NCBI RefSeq assembly: GCF_009026825.1
Contig: NZ_CP045032.1
Location: 2,287,893 to 2,351,892 of the forward strand
Direction: 5' to 3'
Source: Corynebacterium urogenitale
Lineage (GTDB): Bacteria > Actinomycetota > Actinomycetes > Mycobacteriales > Mycobacteriaceae
Length of the DNA: 64,000 nt
The stretch's first letter is position 1; each line of letters starts with the position of its first letter. This document shows positions 42,635-52,500 of the stretch, piece after piece. The notes below the pieces were generated by a model. The model did not search any database and was not told the origin of the DNA. It saw only the letters and a list, made by a program, of their open reading frames with translations. Position numbers and translations under genes: made by a program.

Positions 42635-43401
42635 GCCTGCGCCTCACCCTCCCTACGCAGCTGCTCACGGGGGCGCGTCGCGCCAACCCGAAGAGTTACC
42701 GCACGGTCGAATGCCGGCACGTAGTAACGCACCAACAGCACCACAAAGTAGAGCAGCATCGCGATCATCAACATGTTGTCCGGAGAGACCCACAACCCCA
42801 CACCAGCCGCAAACGCGGCCATGATCGGCAGTGACAGGTCCTTAAAGCCCGCGAAACTTTCAATCGCCAGCACAATAAACAGCGCCACCAGGGCAAACTC
42901 CATGCCCTTGAGCTCGAAGGGCAGTGCCGCACCACACAACGCGCCCACGATGCCACCACTAACCCAGCCGGCTTGCAGCACCGCCTCCACGGTGACGGCG
43001 CGCGGCCCAGTCCACTGCACGGAACGGCGAGCGGAAATCACCGCATAGGTCTCATCGGTGAGCGCATACATCCCATAGGCCTTGCCCAACCTAGACTTCA
43101 CCCTACTCAGTGGGTAATTCAGCGCGTAGAACACGTGGCGGAAATTCACCAGCAGCGCATAGAGAGCCGCACTGAGGGGCCCCGCGCCTCCCGTGATGAG
43201 GGTCAAGGCCAGGAATTCCATGGAACCCGCATAAATCACGAAGGAGAGGACCGGGGCCCAAAACCAGGCGAAACCCACCTGGGTGACCAATAAACCGAAA
43301 GCCAAACCCAGCGGCACCATGCCCAGTGCCACCGCCCACGTGTCGCGGATGCCGGCCCGAATCTCCTCACGCAGCGAATACTCCGGGGTCGCTGCTACCA
43401 C
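42631..43401 (-). CDS. brnF: Branched-chain amino acid exporter large subunit BrnF (AzlC)
   Basis: A 256-residue AzlC protein with six or seven TM helices and the family pattern GLAFGLLVTQVGFAWFWAPVLSFVIYAGSMEFLAL, followed by NFRHVFYALNYPL and YALTDETYAV. The GTG at 43401 is the likely start because AAGGAGG ends six bases before it; the open frame extends to a TTG at 43419 through that signal. It forms the exporter with BrnE. In C. glutamicum brnFE is activated by a divergent Lrp gene, which is not present here. Confidence 0.9.
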   Translation of the reverse strand: MVAATPEYSLREEIRAGIRDTWAVALGMVPLGLAFGLLVTQVGFAWFWAPVLSFVIYAGSMEFLALTLITGGAGPLSAALYALLVNFRHVFYALNYPLSRVKSRLGKAYGMYALTDETYAVISARRSVQWTGPRAVTVEAVLQAGWVSGGIVGALCGAALPFELKGMEFALVALFIVLAIESFAGFKDLSLPIMAAFAAGVGLWVSPDNMLMIAMLLYFVVLLVRYYVPAFDRAVTLRVGATRPREQLRREGEAQA

Positions 43402-43428
43402 AGCACACACCTCCTTCAAGGTACGGCG

Positions 43429-43460
43429 CTAGTTACGCTCTGGGCTAGTTGCGCTCTGGA
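43429..43460 (-). repeat. Tandem 16-mer at the yqgE stop
   Basis: CTAGTTACGCTCTGGG (43429..43444) and CTAGTTGCGCTCTGGA (43445..43460) match at 14 of 16 positions. The CTA at 43445 is the complement of the YqgE stop TAG; the other copy lies just outside the gene. Confidence 0.9.
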
Positions 43461-44305
43461 TGCTGCGCCCAGGTTGCGAACAGGTTCTCCGGGAAGGGGC
43501 GTCGCGCCATGATCCGCCGCCACGTCTCACCCGGCTTCTCCGTAAATACGTCCTCGAACGTGGCCGCCTCACGGTCGACCAGCCCAGCGTCCATCCACTC
43601 CTCGACGTGCGCGACGGGTGCGGACACGTAGCTGTGGAACAGCCGCAGACCCTTGAGCTTGCCGCCGGCAGCGGCGACCTGCTCGTCAAAACTCGGTGCG
43701 GAATCGCCAGTCTGAACATAGAGGAACTGGCGGTTCTTACCGAACAGTGCCGCACCCTGTTGCGCCGCGCGCTCCGCATCCATCGGGTCCTCGATGAAGC
43801 CCACACCCAGCACCACCGGCTGGTTTTCGCCACCAATGAAAAACACCTGGGGTTTCGTCAGCTTCGGCGCCATCTCCGGCAGGTGGTTAGCCACCGGGTT
43901 CGTGCTCATCACGCCCAAGCGGACGCCGAGGATCGTGCCCTCCGGCTCGACCGTCAGCACCAGGATCGAATCGGCGGTGGGGATGCCCGGAGCAGCCAAG
44001 TAACCCGGCTCCGCTCCGAAGACCTCGCCGTAGGACTCAGCTGCCTCCTCACTGATGGAGGTGCCGCCGAAACCTCCCGGCACGTCCTCGCCGTCGAAGG
44101 CCTCGCCAAGGAAGCTCTCGCTTCCGGTTTCCCCGTCGTAGCGCACGCCACCGGCGAAACCGGGGTTTGCCACGGAGCGAGCGGTCATGAACAGCACGTC
44201 GCCGATCTGCGGTGAACGCCGAGCGTCCTCGTCTTTGACCTGTGCCTCGACCCTGTCCATATCGTCCATGTCCGGGGCATCGGAGCTGCGGGAAAAGTCA
44301 TTCAT
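43445..44305 (-). CDS. YqgE/AlgH (DUF179) family protein
   Basis: A 286-residue protein with the DUF179 pattern (IGDVLFMTARSVANPGFAGGVRY, then VEPEGTILGVRLGVMSTNPVANHL, VFFIGGENQPVVLGVGF and the end ...FPENLFATWAQHPERN). It is about 90 residues longer than bacterial YqgE because of a charged N-terminus and an acidic Gly-rich insertion after the first strand. Function is unknown; the gene lies near leuS in mycobacteria (Rv0038) as well. Transcribed with, or 69 bases after, the CCA-adding enzyme gene. Confidence 0.85.
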   Translation of the reverse strand: MNDFSRSSDAPDMDDMDRVEAQVKDEDARRSPQIGDVLFMTARSVANPGFAGGVRYDGETGSESFLGEAFDGEDVPGGFGGTSISEEAAESYGEVFGAEPGYLAAPGIPTADSILVLTVEPEGTILGVRLGVMSTNPVANHLPEMAPKLTKPQVFFIGGENQPVVLGVGFIEDPMDAERAAQQGAALFGKNRQFLYVQTGDSAPSFDEQVAAAGGKLKGLRLFHSYVSAPVAHVEEWMDAGLVDREAATFEDVFTEKPGETWRRIMARRPFPENLFATWAQHPERN

Positions 44306-44374
44306 GCTTTATCACTCTAGGGCACTGGGGTATGTCCCGTGCAGCCTCTCTGGACCTGACTTTCCCGGCGCGCA

Positions 44375-45937
44375 TTACTGCTGTTTAGCCCACCATTCCT
44401 TGAGTGCAGCCACCGCCTCATCGTGGTCCATGGGGCCTCGGTCCAGCCGCAGCTCCTTCATGTACGCCCATGCTCTTCCTACGTCACGGCCGGGCTTGAG
44501 GCCCAGGATTTCCATGATCGCGTTGCCGTCCAGATCCGGCCGAACGGCAGCCAGGTCTTCCTGCTCCTGCAATTCTGCGATGCGCTGTTCCAAGCCGTCG
44601 TAGGTGCGCTGAAGCCGGCGGGCCTTGTTCTTATTTCTCGTCGTGCAGTCAGCGCGCACGAGCAAGTGCAGCAGCGGCAGCAGATGCCCGGCATCCGCGA
44701 CATAGCGGCGCACGGCGGAATCCGACCAGCTGCCATCTTTGTCATTGGTGCCATTGCCTTGCCCGTAGCCGTGGAAGCGCATGTGCAGGCGCACCAATTC
44801 AGAGATGTCCTTGATGTGCTGCTTGCTGTACTTCAGGGCACGCAGGCGGTGCCGCGTCATCCGCGCACCCACGACCTCGTGCTGATAGAAGGTCACTCCG
44901 CCGTTCTTGGTGAACGCGCGCGTCTCTGGCTTGCCGATGTCGTGTAATAGCGCCGCCATGCGCAGCTCCAGGCTGGGCTCCAGTTCGCGCTCGCACTCCA
45001 GTTCCACGGCATTGCGCAGCACCCGCAGGGAGTGCCAGTACACGTCCTTGTGGTGGTGATGTTCATCCTGGGTGAGCTTCAGCGCCGGCAATTCCGGCAG
45101 CACGTGCTCCGCTAGCCCTGTGGTGACCATCAGGTCCAGGCCGTTCCACGGCTCCAGGCCCAGCATGAGCTTGTTGAGTTCTACTGCCACTCGCTCCACG
45201 GTGATGCGCTGGATTTGCTCCGCCATCTCCGCCATGGCTTTTTCCACGCGCGGCGCGACGGAAAAGCCCAGTTGGGAGACGAAGCGGCAGGCGCGCAGCA
45301 TGCGCAGGGGGTCATCATTGAAACTGATCTCTGGGCTGTCCGGTGTGTCCAGTACCCCGGCAGCGAGGTCGCTCAGACCATCGAGGGGGTCGCGGAAGGT
45401 GTGTTCGCCTTCGGTGTGCAGCTCCAGTGCCATGGCATTGGCGCGGAAGTCGCGACGCACCAGGTCGCCGTCCAGCGTGTCGCCGAAGGTTACTTCTGGA
45501 TTGCGCGATTCACCGTCGTATTGGTCTGCGCGGAAGGTGGTGATTTCCAGCACCATGCCCTTGACCATGGCGGAGACGGTTCCGTACTCGATGCCGGTAT
45601 CCCACACCGTTTCACTGAGCGGGGTGATGATCTCAATGATCTGCTCTGGGCGGGCCGGCGTGGTGAAGTCCAGGTCGTGGGTGAGGCGACCGAGGAGCGC
45701 ATCGCGCACGGACCCTCCGACGAGGTAGATCGGCTGCCCCGCCTCCGCGAAAGCCCGTGCCAAGGGGCGCAGCCAGCCGTCGAGTTCCTTGAGCTCCTCC
45801 CACGCGTTGCCCATGAGCGTCCCCACGTCCGTCTTTTCCGACGCCACCGCGTCCCCGCCACCAGATCTCTCGGTGATTGTGGGGGCTTGCTCGTTGCGTG
45901 AGGGGTGGTTCGTGGGGTTTGTCGCTCGGTGAGTCAC
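44375..45937 (-). CDS. pcnA: CCA-adding tRNA nucleotidyltransferase
   Basis: A 520-residue class II enzyme with the active-site loop YLVGGSVRDALLGR and catalytic DLDFTT, the RRDF-type motif (GDLVRRDFRANAMAL), the NDDPLRMLRACRF motif and a C-terminal HD domain (LLHDIGKPETR). It adds CCA ends to tRNA. GTG start is likely. It is divergent from the Nudix gene, as in mycobacteria (Rv3907c/Rv3908). Confidence 0.95.
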   Translation of the reverse strand: MTHRATNPTNHPSRNEQAPTITERSGGGDAVASEKTDVGTLMGNAWEELKELDGWLRPLARAFAEAGQPIYLVGGSVRDALLGRLTHDLDFTTPARPEQIIEIITPLSETVWDTGIEYGTVSAMVKGMVLEITTFRADQYDGESRNPEVTFGDTLDGDLVRRDFRANAMALELHTEGEHTFRDPLDGLSDLAAGVLDTPDSPEISFNDDPLRMLRACRFVSQLGFSVAPRVEKAMAEMAEQIQRITVERVAVELNKLMLGLEPWNGLDLMVTTGLAEHVLPELPALKLTQDEHHHHKDVYWHSLRVLRNAVELECERELEPSLELRMAALLHDIGKPETRAFTKNGGVTFYQHEVVGARMTRHRLRALKYSKQHIKDISELVRLHMRFHGYGQGNGTNDKDGSWSDSAVRRYVADAGHLLPLLHLLVRADCTTRNKNKARRLQRTYDGLEQRIAELQEQEDLAAVRPDLDGNAIMEILGLKPGRDVGRAWAYMKELRLDRGPMDHDEAVAALKEWWAKQQ

Positions 45938-46042
45938 AGCGGTGATTCTACCTGCCTTGTGGGGGAGGGCTGAAAGTTCCCAGTGGCGCTTTCCTGACGA
46001 TCGTTTCCCTATTGTCGGGGCGGGGCGACTACGCTTAGGGGA

Positions 46043-46900
46043 ATGAGTGAGAACGAGACCCGCAACGACGGTCCGCGCCGTCGCCGGCGTCGCCGTTCAA
46101 ATAAGAATGTGCGCAATAATCAGCGTTCGCAGAACAACCAGCACAAAGGCCAGAAGCAGAGCCAAAACAAAAGCCAGAACAAGGGCCAGCACAGCAACCA
46201 GAAGAACCAGCAGGCCAAGCACAACCAGCCGGGCGGCAAACCTGGTGGCAACCGCGGTGGCCGCAATCGCCGCGGGGCGGGAAACCCCCACGCGAATGCT
46301 CGTTCCTCCGCACGCGGTGGCCGGCGTCCCGCGAGTTCGCAGTACAGGCGCCACCCTTCCCGCAGCTCCTCCCAGTTCAACCAGCAGCATTCGGAGCTGC
46401 CGGTCTCCGTGGAAACTTCCGCGGGCGGGTTGGTGATCTCCGGATTGGCAGAGGCCGTCGGTCCCGATGGCAACGTGGACCTGTCCCGTATTTATGTGGC
46501 GCTTATTGGCCGCTTGGATCGCCGCGGGCGCCTGCTGTGGTCGATGCCGAAGGGCCATGTGGAACCGGACGAGTCCCAGCACGCCACTGCGGAGCGCGAG
46601 GTCTGGGAGGAAACCGGCATCGCGGGCACGGTGATCGCGGACCTAGGCACCATCGACTACTGGTTCATCTCCGAGGGTCTGCGCATCCACAAGACGGTGC
46701 ACCATCATCTGTTGCGCTACGAGGACGGCAATCTCAATGACGAGGACCCTGAGGTCACGGAAGTTACCTGGCTGCCGGTGGATCAGCTGGTGGAGCGCCT
46801 AGCCTACGCGGATGAGCGCCGCCTGGCCCGCCAAGCCTACGAACGGCTGCCTGAATACGCCCGCGCTGAGGCTAAGGCCGGCAGGTCCACGCCACGCTAG
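46043..46900 (+). CDS. Nudix hydrolase with basic low-complexity N-terminus (MutT4-like)
   Basis: A 285-residue protein. Residues 1-115 are almost only Asn, Gln, Lys, Arg, Gly and Ser ([20 protein letters not shown] and similar), an RNA- or membrane-surface-binding type of disordered tail. The C-terminal domain carries the Nudix box [20 protein letters not shown]. The position matches Rv3908 (MutT4) upstream of the DUF6049 and MurJ genes. The start is ATG 46043; the next gene follows 23 bases after the stop, so they share an operon. Confidence 0.88.
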   Translation: MSENETRNDGPRRRRRRRSNKNVRNNQRSQNNQHKGQKQSQNKSQNKGQHSNQKNQQAKHNQPGGKPGGNRGGRNRRGAGNPHANARSSARGGRRPASSQYRRHPSRSSSQFNQQHSELPVSVETSAGGLVISGLAEAVGPDGNVDLSRIYVALIGRLDRRGRLLWSMPKGHVEPDESQHATAEREVWEETGIAGTVIADLGTIDYWFISEGLRIHKTVHHHLLRYEDGNLNDEDPEVTEVTWLPVDQLVERLAYADERRLARQAYERLPEYARAEAKAGRSTPR

Positions 46901-46923
46901 CTTTCCCGGGATAGGTTGTATTT

Positions 46924-49518
46924 ATGACGTATTCGGTGAACCGTCGCGTAGTGCGCGCAACCCGTCGGGCCGTGGCCGCGACGGCCGTTGCCGCCACCGT
47001 GTTCGCCATTCCCGCCCACGCGCAGACCGAGCTCACGGATGTCACCAGTTCTCTGGATCCCTCGACGGAGGCGGGCCTGGAGGTGTGGGAAAACACCCAG
47101 GCGCGGAGCACGGACCCGGAGCTGGGGATCTCCTTGGCTCTTTCCTCGCTCGACGTCACCAGTGATCACGCCACAGCCACCGTGGAGGTGCGCAATGATT
47201 CGCCCGCTACGGCCTCGGAACTGAACCTGCGCGTGATGTGGCAACCAACAGCCACGAGCGCCTCCGGGATTCGCACCGCACAACTGGCCAACTACGGCGA
47301 ATACTCCTCGGGATCCGCGGCTGTTGCCCTGCCGGACAGTGTCGCCCCCGGTGAGTCCGCCACTTTCACCGTCTCCATCTCTACGGACAATCGCACGGCC
47401 ACGACCGCCGATGCCAAGGTCATCACCCCGCAGCTCTTTGAACCGGGTAGCCACCCGATCATGTTCGCGCTCTCGGGCACTGTCCAGGGTCCTGAGCAGC
47501 AACAACCCGCCCCGCAGCTCGCGGCAGTCGCCCGCACCACGCTGCACGTGGCGTCGGACAAGGAGGACGAGCAGCCCCCATCCAACCTGACGTTCGTGTG
47601 GCCGCTGGCCGCGGAGACGAACGTGCTGGGCGGCGGCATGGGATCCGCACCAACGCGCGCACCGTTGTACCTGCGCAATGAAGAACTGGCCGGTGAGCTG
47701 GGCGAGGGCGGGCGCCTGCGCGTGCTCCTCGACACCTACCGGGAGGCGATCGACGGCCCCCAAGGTTCGGAAATCAAGCAGGCCAGCTGCCTGGCGATCG
47801 ACCCGGAGCTGCTGGATACCGTGGAGCGTATGACCGGCGGCTACCGCGTGGGCACCACCCGCCCCGCGCCCGTGGAGGAACCCAAGCGCCTGCGCGATTC
47901 CTGGGGCGAGCTGCTGGGGGATGAGGACGGAGGTTCCGTCGCTGGCTCCGGCATGGACGTGGCGCGCGCGTGGCTGGATGACCTGCGGGCACTGGTCAAC
48001 GAGGGATGCAGTGTGGCGCTGCCGTACGCCGGGGCGGATATCAACACCATCGCCGCCACGGGGGAGGACTGGTTGGGCGTCCACGCCTTTGGCCAGGGAC
48101 CACAGATTATCCACCGGGTGCTCGGCGTGTGGCCGATGCAGAACGTCGTGATCCCCGATGCGGGCTACGTAGCACCGGAGGCGACCCGCCTGCTCGCCGC
48201 CGGCGCCACCCAGGGTCGGCAGAGTGACCTTTCCGAACGCTTTGAGCGCATCCAGGGTGGCGCACCGGTGTTCCCCAAGGATGCGGAAGTCACCACTATC
48301 GTCGCCGAAAACTCGGTGATTTCTGGCACCCCAGCCCCGCAAGAGGATCCCGAAGCTCCCCGGCGCGCGCCGCTGGTGGACCTCAGTGGTTCCTTGCCGC
48401 AGCGGGAGGGCTCGGACCACAAGGCGCAGGCCCTCGCATTTTCCGGCGATGTCGGCACCATCCTGCGCGCCACGGGCACTCGCCCGGAAATTGCCGCCTA
48501 CTCGAACCCAGCGCAGCGCTATGACCTCGCCGCGGACAGCAGCCTGGCGAGGATGCTCGACGCCACAGCGGTCATGAATGAGGAGATCGCTGCAGGGGAG
48601 CCAGTGCTCGCGGTGCCGCCGGCACTGTGGAGCGTCGGTAAGAAGGACGCTGCGCTGTTCTTGGAATCCATGGCGGATGCTTTGGATAGCGGCCGCGCCG
48701 TGGCCACACCTCTAAGCAATCTCCTCCGAGGGGATGCCGCCGAGGGGCGCACCACCGTGCCGTACACGGACCACGGCGTCCACTCGGAGGCGCTGACTAC
48801 CAAGGTGCGGGATCACGCGAATGCTCTTCGGGAGCTCACGCTCACCATGCGCAATGACCCGGCGATCGCCCTGTCCCGCGAGGCGTTTACCCGCCCTCTC
48901 TACGACGATCTCACCCGCGCCGCGAGCGGTTACCGCATGCGTGAGCGAGCCGCGTTTGGCCAGGTGCGAGCCGCCGTGGCGAAACGTACAGAGACGGTGG
49001 GGAAGGTCATTTCCGCACTGCGGGACAGTATTTCCCTGCTTCCCCCAGGCAATGTCTTCACCCGCACCTCCGATAGCTCGCCGCTATTGGTGGTTGCCCG
49101 CAATGGTCTTCCGTTGCCAGTACCGGTGACGATCGATTACACGACCGGCGGTGCGGCGCAGATCGACCTGGAGACCCCCAATGCCACGGAGACTCTGCCG
49201 GCCAAGGGCTCTCTCACGGTGTCCATCCGCACCACCATCGAACAGGACGAGGACACCAGGGGCACCACAGATGTGCGTCTGTGGTTGGCCTCGCCAGCGG
49301 GTGAGGCCATCAGCAAGTCCGTCGACGTGCGCGTTCAGTCTGCGCCAGGCATCTCTGCGGGGACCGCTGCGGTGCTCCTAACACTGCTGGCGGGCATCGG
49401 AGTGCTGGGGAAGTTCCTGTGGGATCGCCGTTCTGGCCGCAAGAGCCCCCTCCTGGGTCGCCGCCGTCAGGCCCACCCGGAACACCTGGATCTCGGGCGC
49501 TCAGCGAGTGAAGATTAG
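46924..49518 (+). CDS. Secreted/membrane-anchored DUF6049 protein (Rv3909-like)
   Basis: An 864-residue envelope protein. Arginine-rich N-terminus with a signal peptide (RRAVAATAVAATVFAIPAHA), a large extracytoplasmic region, and a C-terminal TM (AAVLLTLLAGIGVLGKFLW) with a basic cytoplasmic tail. Ig-like beta-strand patterns occur near both ends (TVEVRNDSPATASEL; LTVSIRTTIEQDEDTRGTTD). It corresponds to Rv3909, always between Nudix and MurJ genes, and a role in peptidoglycan precursor translocation or its control is plausible but unproven. Confidence 0.85.
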   Translation: MTYSVNRRVVRATRRAVAATAVAATVFAIPAHAQTELTDVTSSLDPSTEAGLEVWENTQARSTDPELGISLALSSLDVTSDHATATVEVRNDSPATASELNLRVMWQPTATSASGIRTAQLANYGEYSSGSAAVALPDSVAPGESATFTVSISTDNRTATTADAKVITPQLFEPGSHPIMFALSGTVQGPEQQQPAPQLAAVARTTLHVASDKEDEQPPSNLTFVWPLAAETNVLGGGMGSAPTRAPLYLRNEELAGELGEGGRLRVLLDTYREAIDGPQGSEIKQASCLAIDPELLDTVERMTGGYRVGTTRPAPVEEPKRLRDSWGELLGDEDGGSVAGSGMDVARAWLDDLRALVNEGCSVALPYAGADINTIAATGEDWLGVHAFGQGPQIIHRVLGVWPMQNVVIPDAGYVAPEATRLLAAGATQGRQSDLSERFERIQGGAPVFPKDAEVTTIVAENSVISGTPAPQEDPEAPRRAPLVDLSGSLPQREGSDHKAQALAFSGDVGTILRATGTRPEIAAYSNPAQRYDLAADSSLARMLDATAVMNEEIAAGEPVLAVPPALWSVGKKDAALFLESMADALDSGRAVATPLSNLLRGDAAEGRTTVPYTDHGVHSEALTTKVRDHANALRELTLTMRNDPAIALSREAFTRPLYDDLTRAASGYRMRERAAFGQVRAAVAKRTETVGKVISALRDSISLLPPGNVFTRTSDSSPLLVVARNGLPLPVPVTIDYTTGGAAQIDLETPNATETLPAKGSLTVSIRTTIEQDEDTRGTTDVRLWLASPAGEAISKSVDVRVQSAPGISAGTAAVLLTLLAGIGVLGKFLWDRRSGRKSPLLGRRRQAHPEHLDLGRSASED

Positions 49519-49559
49519 GACACAAAAGGCAGACACGCCCGGCTCACCATTGGCTTCCC

Positions 49560-52500
49560 GTGGCAGTTGTGGACAAAGATGGTGGAGTGACTACCCCTCA
49601 CTATCTTTCCGAAGGTCCAACACAGTCGAACGCTGAGGCCGCGCCAGCTCCCGCAGGGCAGCGCGGTCGCTTCCGTGATTCGCGGCCGCCCTCCATCGCC
49701 CCCGAGCGGACGAGTAGCGGCACCGCGAGCAGCGCGGCGGTGATGGATCACTCGACTCTTTCCGAGTCCCCTTCGGAGCGCGTGCAGAAGGAAGCCGAGG
49801 CCAAGGCCGCCCGTGAAAGATCGGAGGCACAACACTCCGAGCAGGGGGCTGGTGGCGTCGAACATGCACAGAACGGCGCCGCCGACGGCAAGGCGAGTGA
49901 CGAGGAGGTCGTGCGCGCCGGTGGCTCCATGGCCATCGCCACGCTCATCTCCCGCATCACGGGCTTCCTCCGCACCGTGTTCATCGGCTCCGCACTGGGC
50001 GCCCCGGTGGCCTCCGCGTTCAATACCGCGAATACGCTGCCGAACCTCATCACGGAGCTGGTGCTGGGCGCGGTGCTCACAGCCCTGGTCGTGCCGGTGC
50101 TCGTGCGCGCCGAAAAGGAGGACCCGGACCAGGGCGCGGCCTTCATCCGAAGACTGCTGACCCTCACCTTCACGCTGACCATCGTGGTCACGCTCATTTC
50201 CGTGTTCACCGCCCCGCTGCTGGTCAGAGCCTCCCTGGACGAGGATGGCCAGGTGAACGTGGGCATGTCCACGGCCTTTGCCTACCTGGTGCTGCCGCAG
50301 ATTGTCTTCTACGCCATGTTCGCCGTGTTCATGGCGGTGCTGAACACGAAGGGCGTATTCAAACCCGGCGCGTGGGCTCCGGTGATTAATAACGTGGTCA
50401 CGCTCGCGGTGCTGAGCCTGTATCTGTTCTTGCCGGATTCGATGACGCTGCACCCCACCGATGAGGTGACCATCACCAACCCGTCAGTGATGTTGCTCGG
50501 CCTGGGCACGACCGCTGGCGTGGTGGTGCAGGCATTGATCATGGTTCCGTACCTGCGGAAAGCGGGGATTGATCTGCGCCCACTGTGGGGGATCGATGAC
50601 CGCCTCCGGTCCTTCGGCGGCATGGCCATCGCCATCGTAGTGTACGTGGCGATTTCCCAGCTGGGCTTCGTGCTGAACAACCGCATCGCCTCCCAGGCCT
50701 CCGATGCCGCGCCGACGATTTACATGCAGGCGTGGCAGTTCCTGCAGATGCCTTATGGCGTGATCGGTGTGACTCTGCTGACGGCCGTGATGCCACGCCT
50801 GTCCCGCAATGCGGCCGACGGTGACGATAAAGCCGTGGTGCGCGATCTGACGGTGGCTTCCAAGCTGACGATGCTGGCGATGATCCCGATCATCGTCTTC
50901 TTCACCGCCTTCGGCACGCTCATCGCCACGGCTCTGTTCGCTTACGCCAACTACAGCGTGGACGATGCAAATGTACTGGGTTGGACCATCAGTTTCTCCG
51001 CCTTCACCCTGATTCCTTACGCCCTTGTGCTGCTGCACCTACGCGTGTTCTACGCGCGTGAGGAGGTCTGGACCCCCACGTTCATCATCGCGGGTATCAC
51101 GACCACGAAGCTGGCCTTGGCGTTCGTTGCGCCGTATATCGCCGCCGAACCGCGCCTGGTTGTGGTGCTGTTGGGTGCGGCCAATGGCTTCGGTTTCCTC
51201 GCGGGCGCGATCATCGGCGACCGGCTGCTGCGGCGCTCCCTGGGGGATCTGCAATTCCGCACGGTGTTCAAGACATCTGCGTGGGCGACGGGCGCATCCA
51301 TTGTGGGTGCCCTTGTGGCGTGGCGTATCGATGTGCTGCTGGTGGAGTTCCTTTTCCCCACGCAGGGCAATCCGTGGTTCCTCATCCGCATGACGATCGT
51401 AGGTGTGATCTTCCTGCTGGTCACTGGTCTGGTGCTGTCCCGTTCCGGGCTGCCGGAGGTCGCCACCGTCGCCGCGGCACTGTCCCGCCTGCCCGTGGTC
51501 GGCCGTTTCTTTGCCCGACGCCAGGAGGCCTCCCCAGCCACCGTTACCGAAGAGGCCGAGCTACCGCAGCAGCAGGCGGAGGCAGTGGCAATGGAAGCTT
51601 CTGCTGCCAACCTCATGATGCCGGTGCTGCCACCGCTGTCCGCAGGCCGCGTGCGCGGCCCACGGCTCGTGGCGGGTGCACCGGTGTGTGGCGGCCGCTA
51701 CCGTCTGTTGGCGGATCACGGCGGTTCCTCCGCTGCCCGCCTGTGGCAGGCTCGCGAGATGGCCACGGGGGACGTGGTGGCGCTGACGCTCATGGATCCG
51801 GCAGTGGTCGGCGGCCACAAGGGTCGCGATGAGGAGGGCTCCACCCGGACGCGCGGTGGTGCGGCGAAGGCTCAGGCCAAGGCACAGATTCTGCAGCGCG
51901 CGAACATGCTCAAGGAGCTGTCGGTGCCCGGCATGGCCCGGATCCGCACCGTCATCGACGGTGGCTCCTTGGTGGTCATCATCGCCGACTGGGTCCAGGG
52001 CAGCCCTCTGGACGCGGTGGCGCAAACGCAGCCGGATCCGCTAGCCGCTGGTTATGCTGTGGCGAATCTTGCGGATGCCGCTGCTGCAGCGGCGGATGCT
52101 GGTTCTCCGTTGGGCTTGGATCACCGCGATCGTATTCGCATCTCCACCCAGGGCAATGCCGTGATGGCCTTCCCCGGTGCCTTGCCAGAAAACAGTGTGC
52201 GCCAGGATGCCCACGGCGTGGGCGCCACCCTGGGCCTGCTGCTGCACAATATCCCGGATGAAGACGTGCCGGTGGAGCTGGAGCACGAGTATGAGGAGCT
52301 CCGCCGCCTCAGCCGCCAACGCGATGCCGATCTGGATCTCCGCGAGGTCGCACGCACACTGCGAAAGCTCACAACAGGTGAGCTGAGCATTGATGAGGAT
52401 GCCACCCCGAACCCCACCGCACAGACGGGCTTTGGCAGTGAACGTCCACGCGTTCGTTCCTTCGCCGCCGCCGGCGTGATCGGTTTAGTATCCGTGCTGC

